From: Melioribacteraceae bacterium
Lineage (GTDB): Bacteria; Bacteroidota; Ignavibacteria; Ignavibacteriales; Melioribacteraceae
DNA length: 34,076 nt
NCBI GenBank assembly: GCA_027013735.1
Contig: JALWGH010000184.1
Span: 1-34,076, forward strand
Reading direction: 5' to 3'
Shown: in pieces, positions 1-8,682 of the stretch
Position numbering within the stretch: position 1 is the first letter of the stretch
Layout: every line of letters starts with the position of its first letter
Made by a program: the position numbers and the translations under genes
The notes under the pieces: generated by a model
Seen by the model: the letters and a program-made list of their open reading frames with translations, nothing else
Told to the model about the DNA's origin: nothing
Database searches by the model: none

Positions 1-2
1 CG

Positions 3-1622
3 GCGGAATTGATTGACATGAGCAAACACCACGGCAGTCATCCGCGCATGGGCGCTACGGATGTTTGTCCCTTTGTGCCGGTTAGCGGAGTTACTACCGA
101 GGAAGCAATTGAAATTTCCAAGGAGGTCGCAAAACGTGTTGGCGAAGAATTAAAAATTCCCGTTTACCTCTACGAAAAATCGGCGCAAACCCCGGAGAGG
201 AAAAATCTTGCAATAATTCGCCAGGGAGAATACGAAGCCTTACCCGAAAAATTGAAAGACCCGAAGTGGAAGCCGGATTTTGGTCCTGCCGAGTTTAACG
301 CAAAAGCAGGCGCAACCGTAATCGGTGTAAGAGAATTCCTAATTGCTTACAACATTGATTTAAATACCAGAGAAGTTTTACACGCAACGGACATTGCATT
401 TGAATTAAGAGAAAAGGGCCGTTCTGCGCGCAGGGGCAACACCAAACCGTTTTATTACAAGGGCAAAGAAATTCTAAAATACCGTGAAGGTGAATATCCT
501 TGCGGCTCTTGCGACTTTGTGGGGAAAACAATCGAGGAAACAATTGAACATTGCAAAAGCGTTCACGAATACGATTTGCGAGAGCTTTTGATTTTAAACG
601 GCATTGACCCAGAACACCCCGAGGGACAAAGCGTTAAAAAGCCGGGCTTGTTCAAGCATTGTAAAGCTATTGGTTGGATGGTGCCTCAATACGACAGGGC
701 GCAAATTTCCATTAATCTAACCGATTACAAAATTACCTCGATGCACCACGTCTTGGAAGCCACCCGCAAACTTGCAGCGGAGAGAGGACTTGTGGTAACG
801 GGCAGCGAAATTGTGGGAATGGTTCCTTTTCCGGCACTTTTGGAAACAGGCAAATATTATTTGCGCAAACAGGGACGCTCCACAGGCATTCCTATTAAAG
901 ACATTCTGTCAACGGCGGTGCAGTCTTTGGGCTTGAATGATGTCGCCGAGTTCAAAATCGAAGAGCGTGTTTTGGGACTTCCGAAAAATTCCGAAGACGC
1001 GCTCGTTGAAATGAAAGTAACGGATTTCGTTGACGAAGTTTCCCGCGAATCCCCTGCACCGGGAGGAGGCTCAATTGCAGCTTTAAGCGGAGCGCTCGGA
1101 GTTGCTCTTGCTTCAATGGTCAGTAATCTTACCGCAAACAAACGCGGCAGTGAGGATGTGGACGAAATTCTTAATGCTACGGCAGATAAGTGTCAGGAAA
1201 TAAAAAACGAGCTTGTGAAAATTGTTGACGAAGACACGAACGCTTTCAATGCTTTTATGGAAGCAAAAAGGCTGCCCAAGAAGACGCCGGAGCAAAAAGA
1301 AATACGACACAAAGCAATGCAGGAAGGACTTAAACAAGCTGTTAAGGTCCCTTTGAGAACGGCACAGCTAAGCGTTGAAGCAATTAAACTCACCAAAACT
1401 GTTGCGGAGCTGGGCAATCCGAATTCCATTACCGATGTTGGCGTGGGAGCGCAGAGCGCTTACACGGGCGCTATCGGCGGAATTTACAATGTGCTGATTA
1501 ATTTAAAAGACATTGAAGACGAAGCCTTTGTTGAACAAATGAAAAACGAGTGTGATGCTTTGAAGCAACAAGCAACTCAAGGGTTGGAAGAAACGTTGAA
1601 AATTGTTGAGAGCAAGCTTTAA
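3..1622 (+). CDS. ftcD: Bifunctional glutamate formimidoyltransferase / formimidotetrahydrofolate cyclodeaminase, 5' end outside window
   Basis: This protein moves the formimino group of formiminoglutamate (from histidine breakdown) to tetrahydrofolate and then releases ammonia to give methenyl-THF. The reading frame is open from the first bases (Ala-Glu precede the Leu codon at 9), so the N-terminus lies upstream. Counting that Leu as 1, the formiminotransferase active-site segment HPRMGATD is at 11-18; His11 matches the catalytic His of the mammalian enzyme. The N-terminal part runs to about 325. The cyclodeaminase domain follows from about 333 with its APGGGS loop at 350-355. An insert at about 160-210 carries C165-x2-C168-x12-H181-x4-H186, a C2H2 zinc-finger-like pattern absent from the mammalian enzyme. 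The gene converges on the methyltransferase that follows. The family call is firm; the role of the insert is inference. Confidence 0.95.
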   Translation, partial: AELIDMSKHHGSHPRMGATDVCPFVPVSGVTTEEAIEISKEVAKRVGEELKIPVYLYEKSAQTPERKNLAIIRQGEYEALPEKLKDPKWKPDFGPAEFNAKAGATVIGVREFLIAYNIDLNTREVLHATDIAFELREKGRSARRGNTKPFYYKGKEILKYREGEYPCGSCDFVGKTIEETIEHCKSVHEYDLRELLILNGIDPEHPEGQSVKKPGLFKHCKAIGWMVPQYDRAQISINLTDYKITSMHHVLEATRKLAAERGLVVTGSEIVGMVPFPALLETGKYYLRKQGRSTGIPIKDILSTAVQSLGLNDVAEFKIEERVLGLPKNSEDALVEMKVTDFVDEVSRESPAPGGGSIAALSGALGVALASMVSNLTANKRGSEDVDEILNATADKCQEIKNELVKIVDEDTNAFNAFMEAKRLPKKTPEQKEIRHKAMQEGLKQAVKVPLRTAQLSVEAIKLTKTVAELGNPNSITDVGVGAQSAYTGAIGGIYNVLINLKDIEDEAFVEQMKNECDALKQQATQGLEETLKIVESKL

Positions 1623-1661
1623 TTTGGATTGTAAAGACCAAACACCGCAAGGGCAAATTTT

Positions 1662-2504
1662 CTAAGGTTTTAAAATCCCTAAGCGGTAATTTTGCTTTGG
1701 GGAAGAATTTGCTTTTACTAACGCAATTCCGAAAACGAACAAATCTACCGTTGCCGAAACGGAATTGTGATTCTTAATTTCTTTCCACGCTTTTAACATT
1801 TGCGGCGAGTAGTTAATGTCGTCAAAAACAACCACACTGCCTTGGGAAAGGTAAGGTAAAAGTGTTTCGAAATATTTAATGGTCGGGGCATATTTGTGGT
1901 TGCCGTCAATAAAAGCAAAATCAACAGAGTTTATTTCGGTTAAAACTTCGGGTAAGGTTTCGTCAAAAAACCCTACCTTGACTTTTGCATTTTCGAGAGA
2001 CAATTTACTCAAAGTCGATTTTGCTGTTTCAGCTCTGTGGGGTGAGCCTTCCAAAGTAACAACACTGCCAAAGCCGTTTATTTGCAGGCTTTCGGCAAGG
2101 TAGGCGGCGGAAAACCCAACACAGGAGCCGATTTCCAAGACGTTTTGCGGTTTCAAATGTCTGACAAGTTTAAATAAAATCGAATCCCAAAATTGCGAGC
2201 GGCTGCAACGCCGTGTAACGGTTGAAAGTTTTTCTTTCCCGTCTTTGTCTCCTTCCGGAGTCCAAACAGGCAATTCCGTTTCCGAATTTAAATACTCTTT
2301 CCTGAGTCGTTCGATTTTTTCAATTGCTTCCGTTTCCTTATTAACAAAGGCTCTGCTTTGTGTCTCAATTATTGCTTCGGCAATTTTTTTCAAGCGAGGC
2401 AAATTGCTTTTCAGCATTGCGGCTTTTTGCTTTCGATTGGAAGGTAAGCGTAGAATCAAAGTCAATATTCTTTGCGATAGCCAAAAGTAATTTTGTAAAT
2501 TCAT
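1662..2504 (-). CDS. Class I SAM-dependent methyltransferase (O-methyltransferase-like)
   Basis: A 280-aa protein with a Rossmann methyltransferase core in its middle: the SAM-binding loop VLEIGSCVGFSAA, an acidic strand end VVTLEGSP, the FAFIDGNHKY segment and the VVVFDDINYS strand. This order matches the Methyltransf_24 / catechol-O-methyltransferase-like group, in which the aspartates after FAFID and VVFDD often hold a metal. The substrate cannot be told. I prefer the ATG at 2504 over a TTG at 2516; neither has a strong ribosome site. The gene lies 17 bases after the rhomboid stop codon, so it is probably co-transcribed. The N-terminal 90 residues are helical and charged and not assigned to a domain. 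Confidence 0.8.
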   Translation of the reverse strand: MNLQNYFWLSQRILTLILRLPSNRKQKAAMLKSNLPRLKKIAEAIIETQSRAFVNKETEAIEKIERLRKEYLNSETELPVWTPEGDKDGKEKLSTVTRRCSRSQFWDSILFKLVRHLKPQNVLEIGSCVGFSAAYLAESLQINGFGSVVTLEGSPHRAETAKSTLSKLSLENAKVKVGFFDETLPEVLTEINSVDFAFIDGNHKYAPTIKYFETLLPYLSQGSVVVFDDINYSPQMLKAWKEIKNHNSVSATVDLFVFGIALVKANSSPKQNYRLGILKP

Positions 2505-2521
2505 TCGAATTGCCAAAAGGT

Positions 2522-3169
2522 TTAATTGTCGAAATATTTAATTTCCAAATTGTTTTTGTCCCAATCTTCTTCCTCGTCTTCCCAGTCGTAGCGTTTGTAT
2601 TTGTCTTTATTCTTAAAAACAAAAGCAAGCAGGAAACCCGTTAAAAGTCCGAAGAAATGGGACTCAAAAGAAACTTGGGGCTCCAGTGGGAAAATTCCCC
2701 AAACCAAACCGCCGTAAAGAAACACAACCAGAAGCGAAACTACGATGGCTCGAACGTCGCGGCGCACAACTCCGCTAAAAAACAAAAAAGAACCGAGCCC
2801 GTAAACAATACCGCTTGCACCAATGTGAAATGCCTGTCTGGCAAAAAGCCAAACAAGAATACTTGGCACAAAATAAATTATCGTAAAAACTTTGTTTGAA
2901 GAAACAGGGTAAAAATAAGCGGTTGCCCAGCCTAAAAGAAGTAACGGAATTGAATTGGAAAGCAAGTGATTAAAACTTCCGTGAATCAAGGGTGCAAATA
3001 ATATTCCTCTTAAACCGGTTATTGTGCGGGGATAAACGCCTAAAGACGCAAAGTTAAGGTGGAAAAAAACTTCTATTAACTTAACGTTAACAATTAAAAT
3101 CACAAAAAGCGCCGGAATCAGAAGGGCGGAAAATAATTTTTTGCTTTCGCTGTTCTCGTCCGTGCTCAC
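2522..3169 (-). CDS. Rhomboid family intramembrane serine protease
   Basis: Rhomboids cut transmembrane segments of other proteins within the lipid bilayer. This 215-aa protein has about six hydrophobic segments. It keeps the family signatures: H63-x4-H68-x3-N72 in the second membrane helix, the catalytic serine in G117-A-S119-G, and the catalytic histidine H171 in the last core helix (SFESHFFGLLTG). It should therefore be an active enzyme. A strongly acidic cytoplasmic tail (about 194-206, rich in Asp, Glu and Trp) follows the last helix. The start is GTG, one base after the TAA stop of the SRPBCC gene, so translation is probably coupled to it. Substrates are unknown. Confidence 0.92.
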   Translation of the reverse strand: MSTDENSESKKLFSALLIPALFVILIVNVKLIEVFFHLNFASLGVYPRTITGLRGILFAPLIHGSFNHLLSNSIPLLLLGWATAYFYPVSSNKVFTIIYFVPSILVWLFARQAFHIGASGIVYGLGSFLFFSGVVRRDVRAIVVSLLVVFLYGGLVWGIFPLEPQVSFESHFFGLLTGFLLAFVFKNKDKYKRYDWEDEEEDWDKNNLEIKYFDN

Positions 3170-3170
3170 G

Positions 3171-3569
3171 TTATTTTTCTTCGGAAAAATAAACCTTCAT
3201 CGGTTTAAAGTAATGCTCGCGCCAATCCTGACGGTATTTTTTGCCGTCGCCTTCGGGGAGATTTTCGTGCAAAATGGTTAATTTGGTTCCATCCTTAATT
3301 TGTTCAAGCTCGATGGTTACCGTTGAATCTTCGGCTTCTTCGGGAAAGTCTGTGGTTCTCCAGCTTTGAATAATTTTATTAAATCTGTAAAGTTTTAAAT
3401 TTTCGCCCGTGATGTAGCCGTCGCACACGGTAAATTTGCTTCCTACCCGTCTTTCAATATCTGCGTTTAAACCTGTAAAAGCAGCGTGTTTCTCGGCATC
3501 CAGCCATGCTTCGTAAAGTTCGCGAGGGGTAACCGGCAATTTCATTGAAAGCTTGATTGTTTCTCCCAT
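3171..3569 (-). CDS. SRPBCC (START-like / AHSA1-type) domain protein
   Basis: A 132-aa single-domain protein of the Bet v1-like fold. The opening IKLSMKLPVTPRELYEAWLD is the usual first strand and helix of AHSA1-type proteins. It continues through F-T-V-C-D-G-Y-I-T-G-E-N-L, the W-R-T-T strand, a TVTIELEQ strand and a C-terminal amphipathic helix after GKKYRQDWREHY. Members bind hydrophobic ligands or resemble the Hsp90 co-chaperone Aha1; no enzymatic residue can be read off. A good ribosome site (GGAGA) sits just before the ATG. It is the first gene of a three-gene set with the rhomboid and the methyltransferase, separated by 1 and about 17 bases. Confidence 0.85.
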   Translation of the reverse strand: MGETIKLSMKLPVTPRELYEAWLDAEKHAAFTGLNADIERRVGSKFTVCDGYITGENLKLYRFNKIIQSWRTTDFPEEAEDSTVTIELEQIKDGTKLTILHENLPEGDGKKYRQDWREHYFKPMKVYFSEEK

Positions 3570-3650
3570 TTTGTCTCCGTTCTTAGTAACATCTTTTCTA
3601 ATTGAACAAACAAAATATTAAATAATCGGAAAAAATAAAAATCGGAGTTC

Positions 3651-4310
3651 TTAATCTTTCCAAATAAAATCGAATAACAAGTACCCTGCAGTCAGCATTA
3701 TTGCATCGTAGCAAATTAGAATGGCAATTTCAACCCAAGTTTCGCTCACGGTAGCACCGTCAATGGAGCTTTTGGTAATTTCAAGCAATGTGAGAATTAA
3801 AGGCAGCAAAACGGGGAATGAAAGGACGGGGTAAAGAGTCCCTTTTGTGCTTGCCTTGGAAATTATTGCCGCTATTAGGGTTGAGGAAACCGCAATGCCG
3901 AAACTACCTAAAATAAAGGCTAAGAAGAACATAAGAAGATTTCGGATTACAAAGGCATCGAAGAATAGCGCGAATAAAATTGTAATGGAAATGTTCATTA
4001 AAAAAACGAGGAGTAAATTAAAAATCAGTTTACCGCTAAAGACTGTTGACGGAGCGGAAATCAATTGGAGTGTAAGAGTCGTGCCTCGTTCTTCTTCCGA
4101 AACAAACGCGCGGGAAAGCCCCGACATTGCCGAGAAGAAAATTACCACCCACAAAAGTCCGCCCGTTAAATATTCCGAAATGGATTCCTGCCCTATTGAA
4201 AAGAGGATTACGCTGATAGTTACAAGAATGAACATTGCAAGCGCGTTTACGGCATAACGGGTTCTTAACTCGGATTCCCAATCTTTTTTGAAAAGCGCAA
4301 ATGCTTTCAT
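3651..4310 (-). CDS. ccmB: Heme exporter/cytochrome c maturation ABC transporter permease CcmB
   Basis: A 219-aa integral membrane protein with six predicted helices. It contains the conserved CcmB block SEEERGTTLTLQLISAP in the loop after the second helix, where the permease meets its ATPase. CcmB is the membrane subunit of the CcmABCD system, which releases holo-CcmE during cytochrome c maturation. Its ATG overlaps the ccmA stop codon by four bases (ATGA), so the pair is translationally coupled. No ccmC or ccmE is visible next to it; the strand downstream (leftward) leads, after about 80 bases, to the SRPBCC gene. The length and helix count fit the family. Confidence 0.9.
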   Translation of the reverse strand: MKAFALFKKDWESELRTRYAVNALAMFILVTISVILFSIGQESISEYLTGGLLWVVIFFSAMSGLSRAFVSEEERGTTLTLQLISAPSTVFSGKLIFNLLLVFLMNISITILFALFFDAFVIRNLLMFFLAFILGSFGIAVSSTLIAAIISKASTKGTLYPVLSFPVLLPLILTLLEITKSSIDGATVSETWVEIAILICYDAIMLTAGYLLFDFIWKD

Positions 4311-4954
4311 TCGTCGCCCGGGTTTGTTTTGAAATCTTCGATGTTTAAAATTTCGTTGCAGAGAGCAAGGTCATTATCTTCGTTACTTGCAATGATTACG
4401 AGATTTTCTTTGCCGTAATCCCGTATTACTTTGTAAACGGTTTCTTTCCCTTGGTTGTCAAGATTGGAAGTAGGCTCGTCCAAAAGTAAAAGTTTCGGGC
4501 GGTGCTGTAAAGCAAAAACAAACTTCATTCTTTGTAGCATTCCCGAAGAATAGCCTTTTAAAAAATCACGCTTCCGCTCGTAAAGCCCGAATGTTTGCAG
4601 AAGCGAATAGTTGTAGTCTTTGTCGAAAGGTATTCCGCGGATGCGGGCAAAGTGAATTAAATTTTCTTCGGCGGAAAATTCGTCGTACAACACAAGGTAG
4701 GGAGAAACAAAACCGATTTGCTCGTGAAGTTTTTCGGGGGGTATTTCAATTCCTTTAAACGAGTGAACAACTTTGCCTTTTGTAGAAGAAACGACACCTG
4801 CGATTATCCTTGACAGCGTTGACTTTCCAGAGCCGTTGCTGCCGGCAAGCCCGTAAATATTGCCCGAAACGAACTCGTGGTTTACGTTGCGGAAAACCAA
4901 TCTCCACCCGAACGTCTTTGTCAAATTATTTAACTTTACAGAGTAATCAGTCAT
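4307..4954 (-). CDS. ccmA: ABC transporter ATP-binding protein, CcmA type
   Basis: A compact 215-aa ABC ATPase. The Walker A motif GSNGSGKST is at 38-46, the ABC signature YSSGMLQ at 135-141 and the Walker B LLLLDEPTSNLD from 155. It lies directly before ccmB with a four-base overlap, which argues for CcmA rather than another small ABC protein. CcmA supplies ATP hydrolysis for releasing heme-loaded CcmE. Its start codon lies eight bases inside the end of the secreted metalloprotease gene, an odd partner for a cytochrome maturation gene. ABC ATPase is certain; the Ccm assignment rests mainly on the neighbour. Confidence 0.88.
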   Translation of the reverse strand: MTDYSVKLNNLTKTFGWRLVFRNVNHEFVSGNIYGLAGSNGSGKSTLSRIIAGVVSSTKGKVVHSFKGIEIPPEKLHEQIGFVSPYLVLYDEFSAEENLIHFARIRGIPFDKDYNYSLLQTFGLYERKRDFLKGYSSGMLQRMKFVFALQHRPKLLLLDEPTSNLDNQGKETVYKVIRDYGKENLVIIASNEDNDLALCNEILNIEDFKTNPGDE

Positions 4955-6605
4955 TTAAAATTACAATTTTTCCTTTTTTGATTTTGCTTTCGCATTTGAC
5001 AACAAAAAAGTAAACTCCGCTTGGCAGCTTTTGACCGTTGTTGTCCAATGCGTTCCAGCGTACAACGACTTTGTTGATTGAGTAAATTCTGTGTGTGTCG
5101 TTGTAAATTAATTTCATCCCCGACGAGTAAATAAAAAGCTCTGCTTCTTCGGTAGAGCTTAAAGGCGCGGGAATGAACAAAAATTTATTTGCCGAATATT
5201 TGAATGGCTGCGGGTAAGCATAATCTATTACCGTGCTTTGTGTTTCTCCCGTTACCGGAACGTAATTAAAAATGTGTGAAACGTTTAGAAAATTCTTTTC
5301 CGCACTTACTACATTGTAATAGTAACGGTTGTTTATTTTTTTAGCTCCGTTCTCGTTTGAGGAGAGCAGACTGTAGTTCAGATTAATGTAATGATTTTTA
5401 TTATTAATTCCGCTTTGAACGTCGCAGTTAGTAATTATTGCAACGAGAGTGTCCTGACTACCGGTGCTGAAATCCGGAAAGTAAACAAACATATTTGAAA
5501 CGGGAGCAGTGTTCAAATTAACGGTTTTTTTCGGCGGCTTAAACTCGATTGTAGTTGAGGGCGTAATAAGAGGATAATGAATTGCCTCGTCGTAATCGAA
5601 AAAATCGTTTGTTGTCGGGTCCGCTCTAAACCCCGTGAAATAAGTCCAAACGCCGAATTTGTTAAACTCATTTGCAAGCGTTGAGCCTCTTTCGGAAATT
5701 GCAAGTGCAATAGCTTCAATTGCTCTGTGCCGAACCATTAGCTCCCAAATTCTTTTGAGCAAATCGAAGTCGAATCTTTTTTGTAGAAAGATGTTCAGAA
5801 TGGCGAGGTCGTAACCGTCGTTTTGCGAAAGGGTTAAATCCGTGTGCCTGAAATAATAAGGCAGGTAGTAATAATAATCGTTTACATCGTCGAATGTGAA
5901 CTCCTCCATTGCCGTTGAAGTAATTTCGTAGTAGAAGGCGTCTTGCGAATACCGGTCAATGTAATTCCCAATTTGAACTGCGTGGTGAAATTCGTGAGCG
6001 GCGGTAACCTCGGCTCCTTTTTCACCAACGCTGTAATACCTTTCGCTGGCAAGGAAATCGTTGTCGATTTCTGTGTAAGCCGTGTAACGTAAATTTCCCA
6101 ATGCGCTATCCGGTGTTGTTGCGCCGTACAACCCCGAGGGAAGATTCTCAATGTAAAAATCGTATTTGGAATCTCCGCCTGCCGTGCCGTCCGAAGGGGG
6201 GAAGGGGTAACCAAGTTTCAGAATTTCAAATCTGTAAACGGAGTCAAGTATTTCTGCAAACCAATTAACCGAGTAGCCGGGTTTGTTTACTCCAACCGAA
6301 TCGTAATGAATCCTGAATTTCCCGGAAGGTGAAACAATGCTTGTTTGTAGAGAAGGGCGGGTTAAAAGTTTTTTGATTACGGTTTGTTTCTCGGGAGGGT
6401 ACTTCCCGATGTTTTCCTTAATTTGTGTAATTAAACCGAGTCCGCATTTTGAGTAGTGAATATTCTCGGACATCACCTTGGAGACTTTAATTGAAGGGTA
6501 AGAATTTTTTTTGAAGTTAACAAAAGCTTTGTAAAGCGAGTCGAGATTTTGTGCCTGCAATGCAAATGCCGTAATCAGAAATATGTAAAGGAATTTAATT
6601 TTCAT
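4947..6605 (-). CDS. Secreted HExxH metalloprotease-like protein with type IX (Por) secretion sorting domain
   Basis: A 552-aa exported protein. A signal peptide ends around residue 18 (ALQAQ). The zinc-site motif H204-E-F-H-H208 lies in TAAHEFHHAVQ, and a glutamate-bearing helix STAMEEFTFDDVNDY (about 230-244) offers the third metal ligand. This arrangement resembles the MXAN_6640-type putative metalloproteases. The middle is beta-rich. The C-terminal part, from YPQPF at about 464 to the end, has the elements of a Por/T9SS type A sorting domain: AELFIYSSGMKLI, VVRWNALDNNGQKLPSGVYFF and a closing KGKIVI strand. The product should be sent across the outer membrane and anchored or released. It overlaps the FG-GAP gene by 11 bases and ccmA by 8. 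Activity and substrate are not shown. Confidence 0.85.
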   Translation of the reverse strand: MKIKFLYIFLITAFALQAQNLDSLYKAFVNFKKNSYPSIKVSKVMSENIHYSKCGLGLITQIKENIGKYPPEKQTVIKKLLTRPSLQTSIVSPSGKFRIHYDSVGVNKPGYSVNWFAEILDSVYRFEILKLGYPFPPSDGTAGGDSKYDFYIENLPSGLYGATTPDSALGNLRYTAYTEIDNDFLASERYYSVGEKGAEVTAAHEFHHAVQIGNYIDRYSQDAFYYEITSTAMEEFTFDDVNDYYYYLPYYFRHTDLTLSQNDGYDLAILNIFLQKRFDFDLLKRIWELMVRHRAIEAIALAISERGSTLANEFNKFGVWTYFTGFRADPTTNDFFDYDEAIHYPLITPSTTIEFKPPKKTVNLNTAPVSNMFVYFPDFSTGSQDTLVAIITNCDVQSGINNKNHYINLNYSLLSSNENGAKKINNRYYYNVVSAEKNFLNVSHIFNYVPVTGETQSTVIDYAYPQPFKYSANKFLFIPAPLSSTEEAELFIYSSGMKLIYNDTHRIYSINKVVVRWNALDNNGQKLPSGVYFFVVKCESKIKKGKIVILND

Positions 6606-8682
6606 TTAGTTCTTCAAATGTAACGCCGTTGTTATCGGTGTAAATAATGTAAACTTTATTTTTGTTAAAAGGAGTAATAAAATAATCATTGATTTTTTTT
6701 GATTCAATTGCTTTGCCGATTTTCATTATTTTCTTATTCCGGAGATAAACGATTTTAAATAACGTTTTTCTTTTTTTGTCGTAGGCAAAACAGAACTGCT
6801 TCTTAGTGTTTGAATCGTAGAAGTTTTTAATGTTCCTGTTATTTCTTAAAACCGTGGCAATTGAATCGGGAAGACGGTAAAAGCCCGTCTCTTTTTCTCC
6901 CAAGTAAAACTTAATTTTGTTTTGTTTGAAAACTATTCCGTAATTTTTGTGCTCGTTAAGTTTAACGTTGGGGACAAGGTTAACAAAAAAATCGCCATTA
7001 ACAAATTTTCTCTTGGAAGTAATTAACCTGTGTGTTTTTGTTAAGTACTCTACCAGTGTAGTAGTGGAATCCTCGCTGTTTTGCCAAGCAACCGAATAAG
7101 GGAGCAATTTGTTTTTTAAACTTTTCCGCTCTGCCGTAAAAAACGAACCGTCTCCCGTTATTGTCAGGGAATCCTTTTCAGGCACAAAAGTTTTAATATT
7201 TAATTGTCCCGTTGAATCCGTTAAAAGAAAAGCTAATTTTGTTTGTCTCTCCTTTTTAATCTTAAAAGGCTGGACATCAATTATTTTCTCTTCCAAATGT
7301 TGTAAAGCTAAATTTGTTTGTCCGTTTCTCACGTTGAAAGATTTAAGCAAGATCAAACTTTTTCTTACCTTAAAAGATAGTTCAAAAATTGAACTATTGT
7401 TTTGGAAGGGAATGGAAATAAACGAAGAGTCCAAGGAATATTTGTCAGAGTAAAACACCGGCGAGTTTAGAGTTCCCCAATAATAATAGTCTTTTGAAAG
7501 TTCTGAGGAATCTGAAAATTCAAACAAAAGGAAATCCTTGGTTAAAAATACGTTTTCAGCTTTTCCGTTTCCCACGAATGTAAAAACGTTCGGAGTTTTA
7601 CTCTTCTTGAGCATCTCAAGTATTTGTCCGGCGCTGTTGTAAAAGTAAATTTTCCCCTTGTTAAAGTCCTCCTTGCCCGTAAAGGCGTCAACAATTTTCT
7701 TCCCCGTGAATATTTTTCGCAGAGGAGAAAGTTTTTTCTTGTTTTCGTTAAAAGAAACCTCAACGGATTTTTCTTGCGGGAAAATAAAAACAAAATCTTT
7801 TAAGCCGTCGGAATTAACATCGAAAGGCACAAAGCCGGCAGGGGCAGACGTAAGCTGAAGAGTTAATTCCTTTGAAAAAGAAGAAACCGAATCACCGAAC
7901 ATCAGAACAAATTTGTGCTTAAAGAGCAGAGCAAGGTCTTCAAATCCGTCGTTGTTGAAATCGGTCTTTTTGATTTGAACGGGACTGTCAAAAAGCCGTA
8001 TTGAGCGTTCTTCGTTAAACGACGCCTCCCCGTTGTTTTTTAACAAATGTAAACTGCTGCTAAAAACATCGTAATAAATGACGTCCGTTAATCTGTCGTA
8101 ATTAAAATCCATTGTTAACAAGTGCGAAGCGGAAGCATTTTCGACGATCTTTTTTTCTTTCAGAATAAATTTTTCCTCGGTAAGTTCCGTAATACCGTTG
8201 AAATTGCTGCCGAAAACGAGAGCTTCTTTTCGCCCGTCGCCATTCAAGTCCGCCGTAAACAATCCCGAAGGGAAAGAATCAAACCGGTGAACGTTTAACA
8301 GCTGCAAAGTTCCGTATTTGGTGAAAGACGTAAGAGCCGCAAGTCTTTGGGGGCGGGAAATAATTACGTAAAACGAACCGAAGTTCTCCCTCTTTCTAAG
8401 TTTGCAAATTTCGGTAATTGGGTAAAAAAAGAATTTGTTTTTGGGTGCGGATATTTTTCCGTTTTTCAGACTTCTGTTGATTGCAAAGCGGTTTTTGTTT
8501 ATTCCGTAAAGAACGAAATCGGCGTAGCCGTCTTCGTTGAAATCGAGGACTTTGAAATTCTTAAAACCGGCAAATGTTTCCACAAGGCGAGCCCGCCCGA
8601 AACTATTAATTCGAACCTGAGGGAAAATCGAACTCAATAAGAAGAAGAAAATTAAAAAACTAAGAACTCTTTTTTCTTTCAA
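6595..8682 (-). CDS. FG-GAP/VCBS-repeat secreted protein (beta-propeller-like)
   Basis: A large exported protein with several calcium-binding FG-GAP/VCBS signatures. With the start I choose they fall at about 47-55 (DFNEDGYAD), 145-153 (DLNGDGRKE), 192-200 (degenerate, DFNYDRLTD), 241-249 (DFNNDGFED) and 288-296 (DVNSDGLKD). Such repeats form integrin-alpha-like propellers used in adhesion or as secreted scaffolds. The C-terminal half has no motif I recognise and no type IX sorting domain. An ATG at 8733 is possible but would overlap the thioesterase by 74 bases. The TTG at 8682 puts MKEKRVLSFLIFFFLLSS, a textbook signal peptide, at the N-terminus and reduces the overlap to 23 bases, giving 695 aa. 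The final target is unknown. Confidence 0.8.
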   Translation of the reverse strand: MKEKRVLSFLIFFFLLSSIFPQVRINSFGRARLVETFAGFKNFKVLDFNEDGYADFVLYGINKNRFAINRSLKNGKISAPKNKFFFYPITEICKLRKRENFGSFYVIISRPQRLAALTSFTKYGTLQLLNVHRFDSFPSGLFTADLNGDGRKEALVFGSNFNGITELTEEKFILKEKKIVENASASHLLTMDFNYDRLTDVIYYDVFSSSLHLLKNNGEASFNEERSIRLFDSPVQIKKTDFNNDGFEDLALLFKHKFVLMFGDSVSSFSKELTLQLTSAPAGFVPFDVNSDGLKDFVFIFPQEKSVEVSFNENKKKLSPLRKIFTGKKIVDAFTGKEDFNKGKIYFYNSAGQILEMLKKSKTPNVFTFVGNGKAENVFLTKDFLLFEFSDSSELSKDYYYWGTLNSPVFYSDKYSLDSSFISIPFQNNSSIFELSFKVRKSLILLKSFNVRNGQTNLALQHLEEKIIDVQPFKIKKERQTKLAFLLTDSTGQLNIKTFVPEKDSLTITGDGSFFTAERKSLKNKLLPYSVAWQNSEDSTTTLVEYLTKTHRLITSKRKFVNGDFFVNLVPNVKLNEHKNYGIVFKQNKIKFYLGEKETGFYRLPDSIATVLRNNRNIKNFYDSNTKKQFCFAYDKKRKTLFKIVYLRNKKIMKIGKAIESKKINDYFITPFNKNKVYIIYTDNNGVTFEELNEN

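Noticed and set aside
1623-1661. Terminator between ftcD and the methyltransferase
   Set aside because: No stable hairpin or T-run could be paired in this short convergent gap.
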